Shown here: positions 35,425 to 45,875 of the stretch, piece after piece
Layout of the letters: each line of letters starts with the position of its first letter
Numbering within the stretch: position 1 is the first letter of the stretch
NCBI GenBank assembly: GCA_020344415.1
Contig: CP070825.1
Span: forward strand, 2,354,169 to 2,418,168
Direction of reading: 5' to 3'
DNA: 64,000 bases
Source of the DNA: Candidatus Aminicenantota bacterium
GTDB lineage: Bacteria; Acidobacteriota; Aminicenantia; Aminicenantales; Aminicenantaceae
Program-made: the position numbers and the translations under genes
Notes under the pieces: model-generated
Told to the model about the DNA's origin: nothing
Databases searched by the model: none
Seen by the model: the letters and a program-made list of their open reading frames with translations, nothing else

Positions 35425-36337
35425 AGCCAAAAACCTCATAATTATTCTTGGGCCTACGAGTGTAGGTAAGAGCTCAATAGCAGTGAAGCTCGCAAAAAAA
35501 ATGGGGGGAGAGATCATAAACTGTGATTCAATGCAAGTTTACAAAGGTTTTGAAATCGGAACGGATAAAATTCCAGCAGATAAAAGAGAGGGTATTCCAC
35601 ATCATCTTTTAGATGTAGCAAGTCCTTCGAACCAATTTACTGCTGCAGAATTTGTAAAATTTGCCTTGAAAGCGACAGACCTCATCCATAAAAACAAAAG
35701 ACTTCCTCTAATAGTGGGAGGAACTGGATTATACATCAAGGCTCTTGTTGACGGCCTATTCCCAGAAAAGAAAAGGGACCCAGTGCTCCGCCAAAAGCTC
35801 GAAAAAGAAGCTGAGGATAAAGGACTGGAAAGCCTGAGAGAAAAGCTTATGGAAGTCGACCCTATTTATTGTCAAAAAGTCGGAAAGAACGATAAGATAA
35901 GGATAATCCGAGCACTCGAAATATTTTATTCATCGAATAAACCTATATCTGAACATTTTCTGAACACCAAGACTTATGTGGAAGATTTCAATATTATAAG
36001 AATTGGGTTAAAATTAGAAAGGGAAGTCCTCTACCGAAGGATTGAGGAAAGAGTGGATAAAATGTTTCAGAAGGGCATAATCCAAGAGGTGCAGAATTTA
36101 CTAAAATCGGGAATAGATGAAAATTTTCCTCCTTTTCGTGCGCTCGGCTACAGGCATGTCTTGAAGGTCATCAGGAATGAAATCTCTACAGATGAGGCTA
36201 TCTCCCTGACCAAAAGAGACACTCGCCGCTATGCCAAAAGACAGATGACTTGGTTCAGAAAAATGGATGGAATCGAATGGTTTTCACCCGATGATTTCTC
36301 TTCTATTGAAGAATATGTTAGAAACAACCTTAAATAA
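35414..36337 (+). CDS. miaA: tRNA dimethylallyltransferase
   Basis: 307 residues, TTG start. P-loop GPTSVGKSS, the DSMQVY motif contacting t[23 protein letters not shown] and ALGYRHV are all characteristic. Adds the isopentenyl group to A37. Followed by hflX; the miaA-hflX order (without hfq) is common. Confidence 0.95.
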   Translation: MEPEAKNLIIILGPTSVGKSSIAVKLAKKMGGEIINCDSMQVYKGFEIGTDKIPADKREGIPHHLLDVASPSNQFTAAEFVKFALKATDLIHKNKRLPLIVGGTGLYIKALVDGLFPEKKRDPVLRQKLEKEAEDKGLESLREKLMEVDPIYCQKVGKNDKIRIIRALEIFYSSNKPISEHFLNTKTYVEDFNIIRIGLKLEREVLYRRIEERVDKMFQKGIIQEVQNLLKSGIDENFPPFRALGYRHVLKVIRNEISTDEAISLTKRDTRRYAKRQMTWFRKMDGIEWFSPDDFSSIEEYVRNNLK

Positions 36338-36338
36338 C

Positions 36339-36372
36339 ATGGATTATTCAAAAAAAATTCAGGATAATTAAA
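36339..36372. repeat. Short copy of the GGATTATTCA palindrome
   Basis: ATGGATTATTCA followed by TTCAGGATAATT spans the miaA-hflX junction. The same ends flank the 108-base palindrome at 38991. It looks like a copy without its centre. Confidence 0.4.
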
Positions 36373-37635
36373 ATGGAAAAAGCAATCCTTGTTCATCTCG
36401 CCACAAACAAAAAAGAAAAGCAGGAAGCAGAAGAATCCATGCAAGAATTGAAGGGATTAGCCGGAGCAGCCGGAGCTCAAGTCGTCCAGGAAATATTTCA
36501 GTTTCGAGGGGAGATAAGCCCTAAATACTATATAGGAGAGGGGAAGGTCTCTGAAATTGCTCACCTCAAAGAGGAACTTCAGACCAATCTCATCATCTTC
36601 GACCATAACCTTACCCCTATTCAACAGAGAAGCTTAGAAGAAGAGATTCAGGAAAAAGTTATCGACAGAACCCAGCTCATTCTGGACATATTCGCTCTTC
36701 GGGCTAGAAGCAAAGAGGGAAAACTTCAGGTAGAACTAGCCCAATTGAACTATCTTCTACCCCGGTTGTTGGGAAAAGGAGTGAAACTTTCCCGGCTAGG
36801 AGCAGGGATCGGCACCCGTGGTCCCGGTGAAAAGAAGCTGGAAGAAGACAGACGGAGAATCCTGGACAGAATTTCTAAGATAAAGAAAGATATGCTAGCT
36901 ATCCAAAAAAGACGAGCCCGCCAAAGAAAAAGCAGAAAAAAAAGGCCCGTTCCTGTTGTCTCTCTTGTAGGATACACGAATGCAGGAAAATCCACCTTAT
37001 TCAATATGCTATCAAAGGAGAATACATATACTTCGCCCCAGCTTTTTGCGACCCTTGATCCCATCCTTCGTCGGGTCAGTCTCTCTGATGGCCTTTATTT
37101 TTTCTTGAGTGATACAGTTGGATTCATCAAAAAACTACCCGTAGAACTCATTACATCTTTTAAAGCGACATTGGAGGAAGTGAAAGAGGCAAACTGCATC
37201 TGTCACATTATAGACATTACATACCCCAACTACATGGCCCAGATAGAAGCCGTTGAAACAATCCTCTCTGATCTTGGTGTTTCAAATGTTCCTATCATAA
37301 AACTCTTTAACAAGATCGACCTTCTTCCAAACAAGGAGGATTTCCTGGAGAAAAACACAAGCTCCAACGGAGAGGTCATCTATATCTCAGCGAAAACAGG
37401 AGAGGGAATGCAAAGCCTAAAGGAAAATTTAAGATCTGTGCTCTTTCGAAAACTAAAATTATTCTATTTGCAGATCCCCAGAGAAAAAAAAGAGATTATC
37501 GAATCTTTCTCTAAATGGGCTATTGTCCTGAAAAGAAGAGAAAACGGAGCTTTTTTTGAACTAAAGATTATGGCTCATCCAGAATCGATGATAAATTATT
37601 TGCCTTATATAAAAAGAGGAGAAAAAAATTGGTAA
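36373..37635 (+). CDS. hflX: GTPase HflX
   Basis: 420 residues. The N-terminal domain ([25 protein letters not shown]) is followed by the HflX signature [19 protein letters not shown] and a G domain with GYTNAGKST (G1), DTVGFI (G3) and NKIDLL (G4). It splits stalled ribosomes. The end overlaps the next gene by seven bases. Confidence 0.95.
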   Translation: MEKAILVHLATNKKEKQEAEESMQELKGLAGAAGAQVVQEIFQFRGEISPKYYIGEGKVSEIAHLKEELQTNLIIFDHNLTPIQQRSLEEEIQEKVIDRTQLILDIFALRARSKEGKLQVELAQLNYLLPRLLGKGVKLSRLGAGIGTRGPGEKKLEEDRRRILDRISKIKKDMLAIQKRRARQRKSRKKRPVPVVSLVGYTNAGKSTLFNMLSKENTYTSPQLFATLDPILRRVSLSDGLYFFLSDTVGFIKKLPVELITSFKATLEEVKEANCICHIIDITYPNYMAQIEAVETILSDLGVSNVPIIKLFNKIDLLPNKEDFLEKNTSSNGEVIYISAKTGEGMQSLKENLRSVLFRKLKLFYLQIPREKKEIIESFSKWAIVLKRRENGAFFELKIMAHPESMINYLPYIKRGEKNW

Positions 37636-38957
37636 AAAAAACATCCTATATTCTTTTACTCATATTCACTCCACTATTTTGGTCATGCGCCACCTACCAA
37701 CCTCCTCCGCCTACCCTGTATATAGAGGATCTTCCTCAGGGCACTGTGGCAGAACTCTCTCTCGAGGAGAGAATCATCACTGAAGATGCCTGGACTAACC
37801 TGAAGCAAGGTAAAGGAGACAAGGCTCGAAAAATTATTTCCAAATTGGAGCCTAAAAGTTCTTTCTATTATGTGGGTCTAGGCTATGCATATTTACTCCA
37901 AAAGGAATTTCAAATTTCAGAAGATAATTTCAAAAATGCCCTGAAATATTATCCTGAGATGAATCTAATACACATAGGATTGGCTCAAGTTTACCAGGAT
38001 ACAGGACGTGAAAGCTTGGCTTTTGCTGAATACAGAGAGATTCTTAAAAGGGAGCCCGGGCATTCCTGGGCTGCACATGAGTACGAAATCCTCAAAAACA
38101 AAAAGACCGAGGAAGCGCTGAATCAAGCAAAAGCCGCTCATTCTGAAGGTGATACTGAAAGAAGTAAAGAGGCGTACAACAAAACTCTCTACTATTCCCC
38201 GAAAAACACAGAATCACATCTTGCTCTTGCAGAAATTTATATAAAAGAAAATAAACTCCAGAATGCTCTCACTCACTTGAGAACAGCAAGCTCAAACGAG
38301 CCGGATAATAAAGAGATATTAAAAAAATATGGGGAAGTCCTTTTCCAAGCCGAACAACACGCAAGAAGCCTTGAAATCTTCGAAAGATTATTGAGTCTAG
38401 AACCTCAGGATGAAGATATAAAAGAAAAAATCGAGAACTTAAAAAATAGGTTAGGGATCTTTGAGCTTCCCAGTCAATACAATACCATAGTATCCCGAGA
38501 AGCGGTTTCTCGAGAAGAAATAGCTGCGCTTTTATCGGTAGAATTCAAAGAAATTTTAGGCGAGCCGTCCCCCAAGCCTCCCATAATAGTAGACATCGCC
38601 ACATCATGGGCATCTAACTTCATCCTCAAAATAACCTCCTTTGATATCATGGAGGTCTATCCGAATCACACTTTCCTACCTAGAAAAATAGTCACAAGGG
38701 CAGAAATGGCTAAAATCCTCCTCCGACTCATCAATTATTTAAGGGAAAAGGGCTACAGGTTTATTCAACAAATCCCTCCAGAAAAAATTCAAATCTCAGA
38801 TGTTTCCCCAGATAATTATTATTATCAACTGATTATCCAGATAATTTCCTACAATATCATGGATCTTTCTCCAGAAAGATCATTCAATCCAGATCTTCCC
38901 GTTTCAGGCACAGAATCCATTAAATTGTTGAATATCATACTTACTTTGATAAAATAG
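37629..38957 (+). CDS. TPR lipoprotein with SLH-like C-terminal repeats
   Basis: 442 residues. Signal peptide with lipobox-like [12 protein letters not shown]. Residues about 50-275 are TPR repeats ([40 protein letters not shown]). The last 140 residues have two segments with V(S/T)[12 protein letters not shown] and [19 protein letters not shown], like S-layer-homology modules that bind cell-wall polymers. TTG start overlapping hflX; GTA follows. Role presumably in the cell envelope; exact function unknown. Confidence 0.75.
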   Translation: MVKKTSYILLLIFTPLFWSCATYQPPPPTLYIEDLPQGTVAELSLEERIITEDAWTNLKQGKGDKARKIISKLEPKSSFYYVGLGYAYLLQKEFQISEDNFKNALKYYPEMNLIHIGLAQVYQDTGRESLAFAEYREILKREPGHSWAAHEYEILKNKKTEEALNQAKAAHSEGDTERSKEAYNKTLYYSPKNTESHLALAEIYIKENKLQNALTHLRTASSNEPDNKEILKKYGEVLFQAEQHARSLEIFERLLSLEPQDEDIKEKIENLKNRLGIFELPSQYNTIVSREAVSREEIAALLSVEFKEILGEPSPKPPIIVDIATSWASNFILKITSFDIMEVYPNHTFLPRKIVTRAEMAKILLRLINYLREKGYRFIQQIPPEKIQISDVSPDNYYYQLIIQIISYNIMDLSPERSFNPDLPVSGTESIKLLNIILTLIK

Positions 38958-38990
38958 ACAGCTAACACACACATTAGTATAGATTAACAT

Positions 38991-39098
38991 GGATTATTCA
39001 TAAAAAATGCCGATTTTAGATTATAGTGAGTCCAATAAATAAAGCGATTACTTCGATTTAATGAAGTAATGATATAGGCATTTCTTATGAATAATTCA
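38991..39098. repeat. Nested palindrome between TPR/SLH gene and phosphatidyltransferase gene
   Basis: GGATTATTCATAAAAAATGC pairs with GCATTTCTTATGAATAATTC (one mismatch), and inside them ATTACTTC pairs with GAAGTAAT. The whole 108 bases can form one long interrupted hairpin. It fills the gap 38958-39104. Confidence 0.7.
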
Positions 39099-39104
39099 GG
39101 TTAA

Positions 39105-39692
39105 ATGGATAACGAACACGAAGAGAGAAATCGCTTCCTGACTATACCCAATATTCTCAGCATCTCCAGAATTCTTCTTGTTCCTGTCTTTCTGGTGATG
39201 ATTATCCAGGGAAAAGCTTTTGAAGCGTTAGCTGTTTTTCTCTTGGCTGGCTCCACAGACCTCCTTGACGGCTTAATAGCGCGCCAGTGGCATCAGAAAA
39301 CAAAAATTGGTACGCTCCTCGATCCTGCAGCAGACAAATTACTCGCCACTCCTACTTTTATAGTCCTTTCCCTCTCATCCTTAAAACTGCCAAATATCAT
39401 CCCAGTATGGCTTACGATTTCTGTTATCGGCCGCGATGTACTCATAATTACAGGAGCTCTTGTTGCCTTCAAACTGAGGGGGCAAAAAAGTTTCAATCCC
39501 TCTATTTTTGGAAAAGCCAGTACAGTCTGTCAGTTCTCAGTAATTTTTTTCGTTCTTCTCTTGAACTATGTACAAAAGTCCCCGCTATATCTTTCCTGGC
39601 TTTACGTTGTGACTTTGTTTTTTACGTTGGTGTCAGGAATACACTATGTCATGATTGGCTCTAAAATGATTCTTCCCTCAAAGCAGAGCTGA
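39105..39692 (+). CDS. pgsA: CDP-alcohol phosphatidyltransferase (PgsA-like)
   Basis: 195 residues, about five to six hydrophobic segments. The catalytic motif D-G-x2-A-R-x8-G-x3-D-x3-D is intact in LLDGLIARQWHQKTKIGTLL and DPAADK. Most similar in length and start (LTIPNILSISRILLVPVFLV) to phosphatidylglycerophosphate synthase. Converges with the sugar-transferase gene, three bases apart. Confidence 0.85.
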   Translation: MDNEHEERNRFLTIPNILSISRILLVPVFLVMIIQGKAFEALAVFLLAGSTDLLDGLIARQWHQKTKIGTLLDPAADKLLATPTFIVLSLSSLKLPNIIPVWLTISVIGRDVLIITGALVAFKLRGQKSFNPSIFGKASTVCQFSVIFFVLLLNYVQKSPLYLSWLYVVTLFFTLVSGIHYVMIGSKMILPSKQS

Positions 39693-39695
39693 ATT

Positions 39696-41147
39696 CTATT
39701 TTATGTTTTTGTCGATAAAGCCTTTCCTTAGAGTCCTCCAGATTATTTTCAAATCAAGAGCAAGGGACCAATTCTGAATATAATAAAAATCGTACTCCAG
39801 CCTTTTATCTATAGGAGTATCCTGCCTTAATCCATGAACTTGTGCCCACCCAGTAATCCCAGATTTTACCTTATGCCTGAGCATATATTTGGGGATTTTC
39901 TCCTTAAAATCTTTAACAAAAACCGGCCTCTCCGGGCGGGGACCAATCAGGCTCATCTCTCCTTTTAAGACATTAATCAGCTGAGGGAACTCATCTATGC
40001 TGAACTTTCTCAGGGCCCTACCTATCTTGGTGATACGGGGGTCATTGGGTCTACACATAACTGGACCTGTTTCCTTTTCTGCATCACTGATCATTGTCCT
40101 GAACTTATACAGAATAAACCTCCTGCCATCCAGCCCAACTCTTTCCTGCTGGTAAAACACTGATCCCTTTGAACCTATTTTGATTAAGAATCCCACAATG
40201 AGCAACAAAGGAGAGAGCAAAGCGAGGAGAATTACTGAGGCAACTGTATCCATGATTCTTTTAACAAATCTCATCATGCCCCGCAATGGGGGCTCATCAA
40301 TACTGATCACTGGAAAACCTTCTAAATCCTGGATGCTCGCTTTTAGGGTTGACAGTTGGAAAAGGTCTGGTATTAATCTTACATTCACTACATGTTTGTC
40401 GAGGATTTTAAAGGTTTCCAAAATTTTGGGATAGTTGTTCAAATCCAAGGCGATAAAGACATCACTGATGTTTTCCTTTTCAAGAATTGGCCCTAGTTCT
40501 TGAATAGACCCAAGAACCTTTACACCACCATCGATATCAACCTCTTCTTCCTTTTTCTTCTCATCATCTAAAAATCCTTTCACCACAAAACCCAAATCTT
40601 TGTATTGCGCTAGCTTTTGGGCAACGGCTTTTCCCATTTCTCCTGCTCCGACAACAAGCACATTCTTAAGGTTTCGACCTTTAGCATAACGCCTCTTCAT
40701 GAAGAAATAAATCTGGTTTCGGAGAAAAGAGACCATGAAAATCACGACAACAAAATAGACGGCAAGAAAGCCATGGGACAGCTTGAAATCCATCCGGAAC
40801 AGAGGAGCTTGCCCCTGACTGTAAGAATAAAGATAGCTTAAGACAGCCTGGACAACCAAGAAAGTTAAAACGACATTCAATGCGATGAAAAAAAAGTCGT
40901 CAATTTTTGTCCTCTTCAGCCGAGTCTTATAAAATCCTTGGATGTAAAAAATTATTATATGAGTAATCAAGAATAAGGGAAAAACTGCAATATAGGACGC
41001 TAAAGAAGGGATGCCTCGCTCAGGATTTATTGGAATAATATAGGCATAAAAGCGAATTAGGTACGAACAAAAGAAGGAATAGAGAACACCTATACAATCG
41101 CTCAAGAAAAAAAAACCAACAAGACGTGTTCGATGTCTTTTTATCAC
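39696..41147 (-). CDS. Undecaprenyl-phosphate sugar phosphotransferase (WbaP/WcaJ type)
   Basis: 483 residues. Four to five N-terminal membrane helices, a central Rossmann-like CoA-binding domain (LVVGAGEMGKAVAQKLAQY) and a C-terminal bacterial sugar transferase domain (RIMDTVASVILLALLSPLLL, QQERVGLDGRRFILYKFRTM, SIDEFPQLINVLKGEMSLIG, PRP). It begins polysaccharide assembly by loading a sugar-1-phosphate on the lipid carrier. Last gene of a minus-strand cluster, overlapping the upstream glycosyltransferase by four bases. Confidence 0.93.
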   Translation of the reverse strand: MIKRHRTRLVGFFFLSDCIGVLYSFFCSYLIRFYAYIIPINPERGIPSLASYIAVFPLFLITHIIIFYIQGFYKTRLKRTKIDDFFFIALNVVLTFLVVQAVLSYLYSYSQGQAPLFRMDFKLSHGFLAVYFVVVIFMVSFLRNQIYFFMKRRYAKGRNLKNVLVVGAGEMGKAVAQKLAQYKDLGFVVKGFLDDEKKKEEEVDIDGGVKVLGSIQELGPILEKENISDVFIALDLNNYPKILETFKILDKHVVNVRLIPDLFQLSTLKASIQDLEGFPVISIDEPPLRGMMRFVKRIMDTVASVILLALLSPLLLIVGFLIKIGSKGSVFYQQERVGLDGRRFILYKFRTMISDAEKETGPVMCRPNDPRITKIGRALRKFSIDEFPQLINVLKGEMSLIGPRPERPVFVKDFKEKIPKYMLRHKVKSGITGWAQVHGLRQDTPIDKRLEYDFYYIQNWSLALDLKIIWRTLRKGFIDKNIK

Positions 41148-42256
41148 TGTCTGCCCTTGTGTTCAGACCATTTTTCCAGAAAAAACTCTGAAATCCTTTT
41201 CTTGAAGATGTCCCGCGAGAACTTCATGGCGTTGGCTCGAACCGTAGTTTTATTAAATTCTAAGACCCTGAATTTGTCAAGCGCCTCGAGAAAGCTTTTG
41301 ACACGCAATTCATGAAAAAAAAGGCCCGTTTTCTCAGGGATAATCGTCTCCTTCGCACCTCCCTTCCCATAGGCAATCACTGGAACACCACAGGCTTGGG
41401 CTTCCAAAGAAGTAATCCCAAAGTCTTCTTCCCCTGGCATTAAGAGAGCTATTGCTCCTTGATAGGTTTGAAGGAGGTCCTCGGCAGCAAGAGAGCCTAA
41501 GAACTCAATATTCGTACGAGCTTTCTTTCTAAGCTTTTTATAATCCGGACCTTGACCGACAATCTTCAGCGGGAATCCTGTGCGATTAAAAGTCTCTATT
41601 GCTAGATCTATACGTTTATAGGGAACAAGGGCTGAAACGATTAAGTAATAGTCAGCCTCTCCGTTTGTGGGCTGAAAAAAATGAGTATCCACTGGGGGAT
41701 AAATGACATTCGCCTGACGTCTGTAATACTTTCCGATCCTTCTGGCAACGTTTCTTGAGTTGGCAATGAAATAATCGACTCTATGGGAAGATGACTCATC
41801 CCACAATCTCAAATAATGGATAAGAGGAGGAATGAGAATACGGGGAAAAAAAGATAACTCGCGAGGTGAGAAATAAGAAAAATACTGGTTCCAAGCATAG
41901 CGTATAGGAGAATGAACATAACAGATATGGAGTGAATCGGGGTGAGGAATGATGCCTTTAGCCACACAGTGAGAAGTAGAGATAATAAGTTCATACTCCT
42001 GCAGATCAAAAAGTTCAGCTGCCAGCGGAAAAAGGGGAAGATAATGCCGATATTTTTTCCGCAGGAAAGGGAGCCGTTGAAGAAAACTCGTCTTTATATC
42101 CCTTCTTTCAATCGCCTCTATTTGACTTCCTGGAAAATGGAAAAGGGTATAAATGGGGGCATCAGAGAAGATTTCTGCAAAAATCTCCAGGACCTTTTCA
42201 CCGCCACGCTGACCGGTCAACCAGTCATGAACAAGAGCAACTCTTACGTTTTTCAT
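41144..42256 (-). CDS. Glycosyltransferase, GT4 type
   Basis: 370 residues, GT-B fold. N-terminal ALVHDWLTGQRGGEKVLE is the donor/acceptor loop of WbaZ-like mannosyltransferases; C-terminal MPGEEDFGITSLEAQACGVP holds the EX7E motif. Sugar specificity not deducible. Four-base overlap with the sugar transferase gene. Confidence 0.9.
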   Translation of the reverse strand: MKNVRVALVHDWLTGQRGGEKVLEIFAEIFSDAPIYTLFHFPGSQIEAIERRDIKTSFLQRLPFLRKKYRHYLPLFPLAAELFDLQEYELIISTSHCVAKGIIPHPDSLHICYVHSPIRYAWNQYFSYFSPRELSFFPRILIPPLIHYLRLWDESSSHRVDYFIANSRNVARRIGKYYRRQANVIYPPVDTHFFQPTNGEADYYLIVSALVPYKRIDLAIETFNRTGFPLKIVGQGPDYKKLRKKARTNIEFLGSLAAEDLLQTYQGAIALLMPGEEDFGITSLEAQACGVPVIAYGKGGAKETIIPEKTGLFFHELRVKSFLEALDKFRVLEFNKTTVRANAMKFSRDIFKKRISEFFLEKWSEHKGRQ

Positions 42257-42364
42257 TGGGGATGATTATAAAAGGGGGTTAAATAATTGTCAATTCTAGC
42301 TCCGCGAAGGAAGCCTCTCTTTTTCCATTAAAAAGGCAGGCTATCAGGCGGGCTGACTCGTCAG

Positions 42365-42450
42365 AAAAAGGAGACAGGCTGCTTTTTTGGAAATTTTTCC
42401 TGAGCTATATCCTTCCGTCTTAATACAAAAAAGCAGCCTGTCCCCTTTTT
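42365..42450. repeat. GGGGACAGGC palindrome
   Basis: The arms (AAAAAGGAGACAGGCTGCTT plus TTTTG, and its partner ending in AGCAGCCTGTCCCCTTTTT) pair over 25 bases with one mismatch, about 36 bases apart. It lies between two glycosyltransferase genes (gap 42257-42462). Confidence 0.75.
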
Positions 42451-42462
42451 CCTGCAGATGAA

Positions 42463-43611
42463 TCAAGCTTCTAGATTTTCATATAACCTTAAATAAAGGG
42501 CCTGAATCTGTGCCACCATCCTGGAGAGGGTGAATCTCGGCGGAACATTTTCATTTATTTTTTGGCTGAGTTTAAGAGCATATTCCTTGTCTTGAAGAAA
42601 GTGGATCACAGCTTGGGATAACGCTTCGGGATCTCTGGTCGGAACGAGAATCCCTGTTTCCCCGTTTTCTATCACCTCTCGTACTCCATCAACATCTGTG
42701 GCCACAACCGGCTTTCCGAATATGGCTGCTTCGATTAAAACATAAGGAAGCCCTTCCCAAAGAGAAGGAAGGACAAAAACATCGAAAATGGAAAGAAATT
42801 TTGCCACATCCTCCTTCTCACCCATAAACAAGACCTCTTCTTCCAAACCGAGCCTCTGAGCCTCTCTTTCTAGTTTGGAACGTAATGGCCCTCCGCCCAC
42901 AATTATTATCTTCACTTCAGGAAAGGCCTTGCAAATTTTTTTAGCCGCTTTAAGAAGAAAAGTGATACCCTTCTGTCGGTGGAGCCGAGCCACGGTCCCT
43001 ACTATAGGTTGGGATGGCTCGAGTCCCAAATTCCTTTTATTGTTCACCATTTCATATATCAATCTTTTTCGGGATTCAAGTAAAGGTGGCTCAATGCCAT
43101 TCTTAACAACATGCATCTTCCCTTCTGGAGCCAATTTAAACTTTTTACCCTTTTTTCTATCTGCATCAGAAACAAAGATCAAAGCGTCAGTGAACCGTGA
43201 AAAATATCTTTCCAGCAGAATGTAAATCCGCTTTAGCAGGAAAGTTCGATAGTGAAGATAATGGATTCCATGGAGAGTATGAATGATAACAGGAAGGCGG
43301 CATTTGCGTGCTGCCCAACGGCCATAAAATCCTGCGATTCCTCCATGGGTATGAAGGATATCAATCCTATTGTCTCTCAATATTGAAACGAGCTCCAAGA
43401 TGGTCTTTCTATTAAATCTCTTGCTAAATAATGCAGGAAAATGAGGGACATTATTTCTTTTGAGTTCATCCACAAGAGGACCTTTCTCACCGGAACAAAC
43501 AAAAACATCAAACTTTTCCTTATCCAGACTTTTTGCCAAGGAAAGAAGGTTAATCTGTCCCCCGCCCAAGAAAGGCCGGTCAATCATTTGCAATATTTTT
43601 ATCTTCTGCAT
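42463..43611 (-). CDS. Glycosyltransferase, GT4 type
   Basis: 382 residues. FLGGGQINLLSLAKSL is the N-terminal loop; GTVARLHRQKGITFLLKAA and FVLPSLWEGLPYVLIEAAIF with GKPVVATDVDG are the C-terminal GT4 donor site with EX7E. Part of the polysaccharide cluster. Specificity unknown. Confidence 0.9.
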   Translation of the reverse strand: MQKIKILQMIDRPFLGGGQINLLSLAKSLDKEKFDVFVCSGEKGPLVDELKRNNVPHFPALFSKRFNRKTILELVSILRDNRIDILHTHGGIAGFYGRWAARKCRLPVIIHTLHGIHYLHYRTFLLKRIYILLERYFSRFTDALIFVSDADRKKGKKFKLAPEGKMHVVKNGIEPPLLESRKRLIYEMVNNKRNLGLEPSQPIVGTVARLHRQKGITFLLKAAKKICKAFPEVKIIIVGGGPLRSKLEREAQRLGLEEEVLFMGEKEDVAKFLSIFDVFVLPSLWEGLPYVLIEAAIFGKPVVATDVDGVREVIENGETGILVPTRDPEALSQAVIHFLQDKEYALKLSQKINENVPPRFTLSRMVAQIQALYLRLYENLEA

Positions 43612-43642
43612 TTTTCTAATAAAACTCTTTTTAGATATTTGC

Positions 43643-43662
43643 GGGCATGATGAATCAAGCCC
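43643..43662. repeat. Single GGGC-TTGAT-ATCAAGCCC arm
   Basis: GGGCATGATGAATCAAGCCC, followed by CTTACG, resembles the GGGGCTTGATTCATCAAGCC centre of the long repeats at 50.2 and 51.5 kb. One stray copy between two glycosyltransferase genes. Confidence 0.4.
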
Positions 43663-43685
43663 TTACGTCCCTTATATAATAACTT

Positions 43686-44582
43686 TCACTCCTTAATTTT
43701 ACCAAGCAATTTGAAGAAGCGCTTTCGATTCCTGCGGTAATTCTTCCCCTTTAGAAGTCCCCAAAGTCGAATAAAACAAAAATTCAACACAAAATAGAGG
43801 CGCAGCAAAAATAGCGAAACCTTTGAATTATGTTTTTGATAAAAATAAAGCTGGCTTTTTCTGTACTCGAAACGGCTTGAAACCTTATCCCTTTGAGTGC
43901 TGGCCCCCCCTCTATGGAAGACTCTTGCCTGAGGAAAAAAAAGAAGACTCCATCCCTTCTTCCTTATCCTGTAACAAAGGTCAATATCTTCAAAGTAGAG
44001 GAAAAAGTTTTCATCGAACAAACCCACGTCTTCCAGAACTTCTCTTCTTGTCATAAAGCAGGCCGCGCTTAGCCAGCCCACTTCGTTTCTCTTTTGAATA
44101 CTTTTTAACTTAAGCTTATAAAAAGGGTTCAAAAAATGTTTCTGAACGATTTGAGAAATAAAGCTTACTCTCATGCCAAAAGAGACCTGATATGCATTCT
44201 CCCCTCGGAGAAGGGCGGGCCCGATGGCCCCTAAACGGGGATTAATTTTAAGCTCTTCGAGAAGAAGGCTTAATGCATTCGGATATATAACTGCATCCGT
44301 GTTTAAAAATAGGAAAAATTCTCCCTTGCTTTCCCTGATTCCACGATTGAGGGCAACGGCGAAACCGACGTTCTCTTCGTTTGCAATGAGTTTGATCTTA
44401 GGATAATTTTGCTTGATAAACTCTTGACTTCCATCTAAAGAATTGTTGTCAGCAATCAGGATCTCCAAATCCATATCTTGAGCATTTTCCTCTATCGATG
44501 AAAGGCACTCCTCAAGATGAGACTTGTCATTAAAGCTAACAATGATGATTGAAAGCTCGGGCAATTTCTCGTTTCTATTCAA
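43686..44582 (-). CDS. Glycosyltransferase, GT2 type (rhamnosyltransferase-like)
   Basis: 298 residues, GT-A fold. ELSIIIVSFNDKSHLEECLS is the nucleotide-binding start; LNTDAV is the DxD-type metal site; GWLSAACFMTRREVLEDVGL and FFLYFEDIDLCYRIRKKGW are typical of WbbL-like rhamnosyltransferases. Membrane-proximal basic C-terminus. Four-base overlap with the upstream gene. Confidence 0.9.
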   Translation of the reverse strand: MNRNEKLPELSIIIVSFNDKSHLEECLSSIEENAQDMDLEILIADNNSLDGSQEFIKQNYPKIKLIANEENVGFAVALNRGIRESKGEFFLFLNTDAVIYPNALSLLLEELKINPRLGAIGPALLRGENAYQVSFGMRVSFISQIVQKHFLNPFYKLKLKSIQKRNEVGWLSAACFMTRREVLEDVGLFDENFFLYFEDIDLCYRIRKKGWSLLFFPQARVFHRGGASTQRDKVSSRFEYRKSQLYFYQKHNSKVSLFLLRLYFVLNFCFIRLWGLLKGKNYRRNRKRFFKLLGKIKE

Positions 44583-45673
44583 GGTAGTAAGCTCTCGATT
44601 AGCAAAGAAAATTCCTTGGCTATTTTGGGCCAGGAGAACTGAGGCCTTTTTTCACTGAATCTACTCAACACCGCCTCCTTTCTCTCTTCGTCTTTAATAG
44701 CAGTCATAAGGGCTTCTTTAATTTTATGCACATCCGGGACATCAACCATGATAGCCATATCCTTATATATTTCTTTAAGGGAGGTTTTGTTCAGGAGAAC
44801 CGGCACAGTTCCACATGCAAGCACCTCGAGAGGAGGCAGTCCAAATCCTTCATATTCAGAAAGATAAGCAAAGGCGTCAATAGATGAATAAAATAGAGAG
44901 AGCTCTGCATCATCAATAACTGCATCCCATTTGATCCAGTCTTTATTTAAAAGTTTGGATATATTTTGAGGAGGATGAGTAAGGTCTTTGCCGATTACAT
45001 AAAGAATTGTGTCAGGTAATTCCTCTCTTATACGGTTCACGGATTCTACAAGTAAAGGTATATTCCTTCTATTAAAAATAGATCCCAAATAGCCGATTAT
45101 TTTTGTATTTTTTAATCCCTTTTGCTCTTTCCATTCATTGATTTCATTCTCTGAACGTCTTTTAAACCTATCCTCAACACCGTGAAGAAAAACCTTGATT
45201 TTTTCAGGGTTGATATCGAAATTCTTTATAATTTCATTTTTCGAAAATTCAGATACAGTGAGTATTGAAGTAGATTTTTTTAAACTTCTCTTAACAAGGT
45301 ATTTCTTCATTACTGCTTCCTTTTTTGAAAACCACTCAGGATGAGTAACAAACGAAATGTCATGTTCGATGACTATGGATTTCCATCTATTAAAAAAAGG
45401 AATCGTGTAATTCGGAGCAATGAGAAGATCAGGTTCAATATCTTTTAATTTTTTGATAAAAGGTCCATTCTGCCACCTGAAATATCCTTTAGGAGAAGGA
45501 ATAACTGATTGATTGACGTTCTTATCTGAATATTTTTTTATATGTTCTCTTGTGAAAACGAAAAAACTAAACTCTGGCAAAATATCAATAAGAGAAATTA
45601 AAATATTATCTATAACTCTTCCAACGCCTGTGGAGTATTCGACTACTTCATAGCAATCAACTGCAACTTTCAA
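44579..45673 (-). CDS. Glycosyltransferase, GT4 type
   Basis: 364 residues, TTG start at 45673. VDCYEVVEYSTGVGRVIDNI is the N-terminal acceptor loop. IIGYLGSIFNRRNIPLLVES and FAYLSEYEGFGLPPLEVLAC are the C-terminal donor site, EX7E intact. Base composition here and in the next 1.5 kb is more AT-rich than in flanking genes, suggesting recent acquisition. Confidence 0.88.
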   Translation of the reverse strand: MKVAVDCYEVVEYSTGVGRVIDNILISLIDILPEFSFFVFTREHIKKYSDKNVNQSVIPSPKGYFRWQNGPFIKKLKDIEPDLLIAPNYTIPFFNRWKSIVIEHDISFVTHPEWFSKKEAVMKKYLVKRSLKKSTSILTVSEFSKNEIIKNFDINPEKIKVFLHGVEDRFKRRSENEINEWKEQKGLKNTKIIGYLGSIFNRRNIPLLVESVNRIREELPDTILYVIGKDLTHPPQNISKLLNKDWIKWDAVIDDAELSLFYSSIDAFAYLSEYEGFGLPPLEVLACGTVPVLLNKTSLKEIYKDMAIMVDVPDVHKIKEALMTAIKDEERKEAVLSRFSEKRPQFSWPKIAKEFSLLIESLLP

Positions 45674-45675
45674 AT

Positions 45676-45840
45676 TTAGCTCCTCTGAAAAACATCTCTA
45701 AAAAAATCAAGCGTTTGTATTTTTATGTCTTCCCAAGTAAATTTTTTTGCATCAGATGTAATAAATATTATCTTTGGATTTTGGAATTTATCAAAAAAAA
45801 TGTGTTGATACTTTATATCACTTAGAAAATTGAATGTCAA
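45676..45840 (-). pseudogene. 54-residue open frame, possible glycosyltransferase tail remnant
   Basis: Read from TTG at 45840: a short frame with FQNPKIIFITSDAKKFTWED and IKIQTLDFFRDVFQRS, ending two bases before the next gene. The (F/S)WE...QTLDFFR pattern resembles C-terminal tails of GT4 enzymes. AT-rich. No start site with a good ribosome signal. It may be the leftover end of a deleted gene or simply non-coding; I cannot decide. Confidence 0.3.
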
Positions 45841-45875
45841 AAAAGAGAAGGATTAGACTCCAACAGATATTATAC

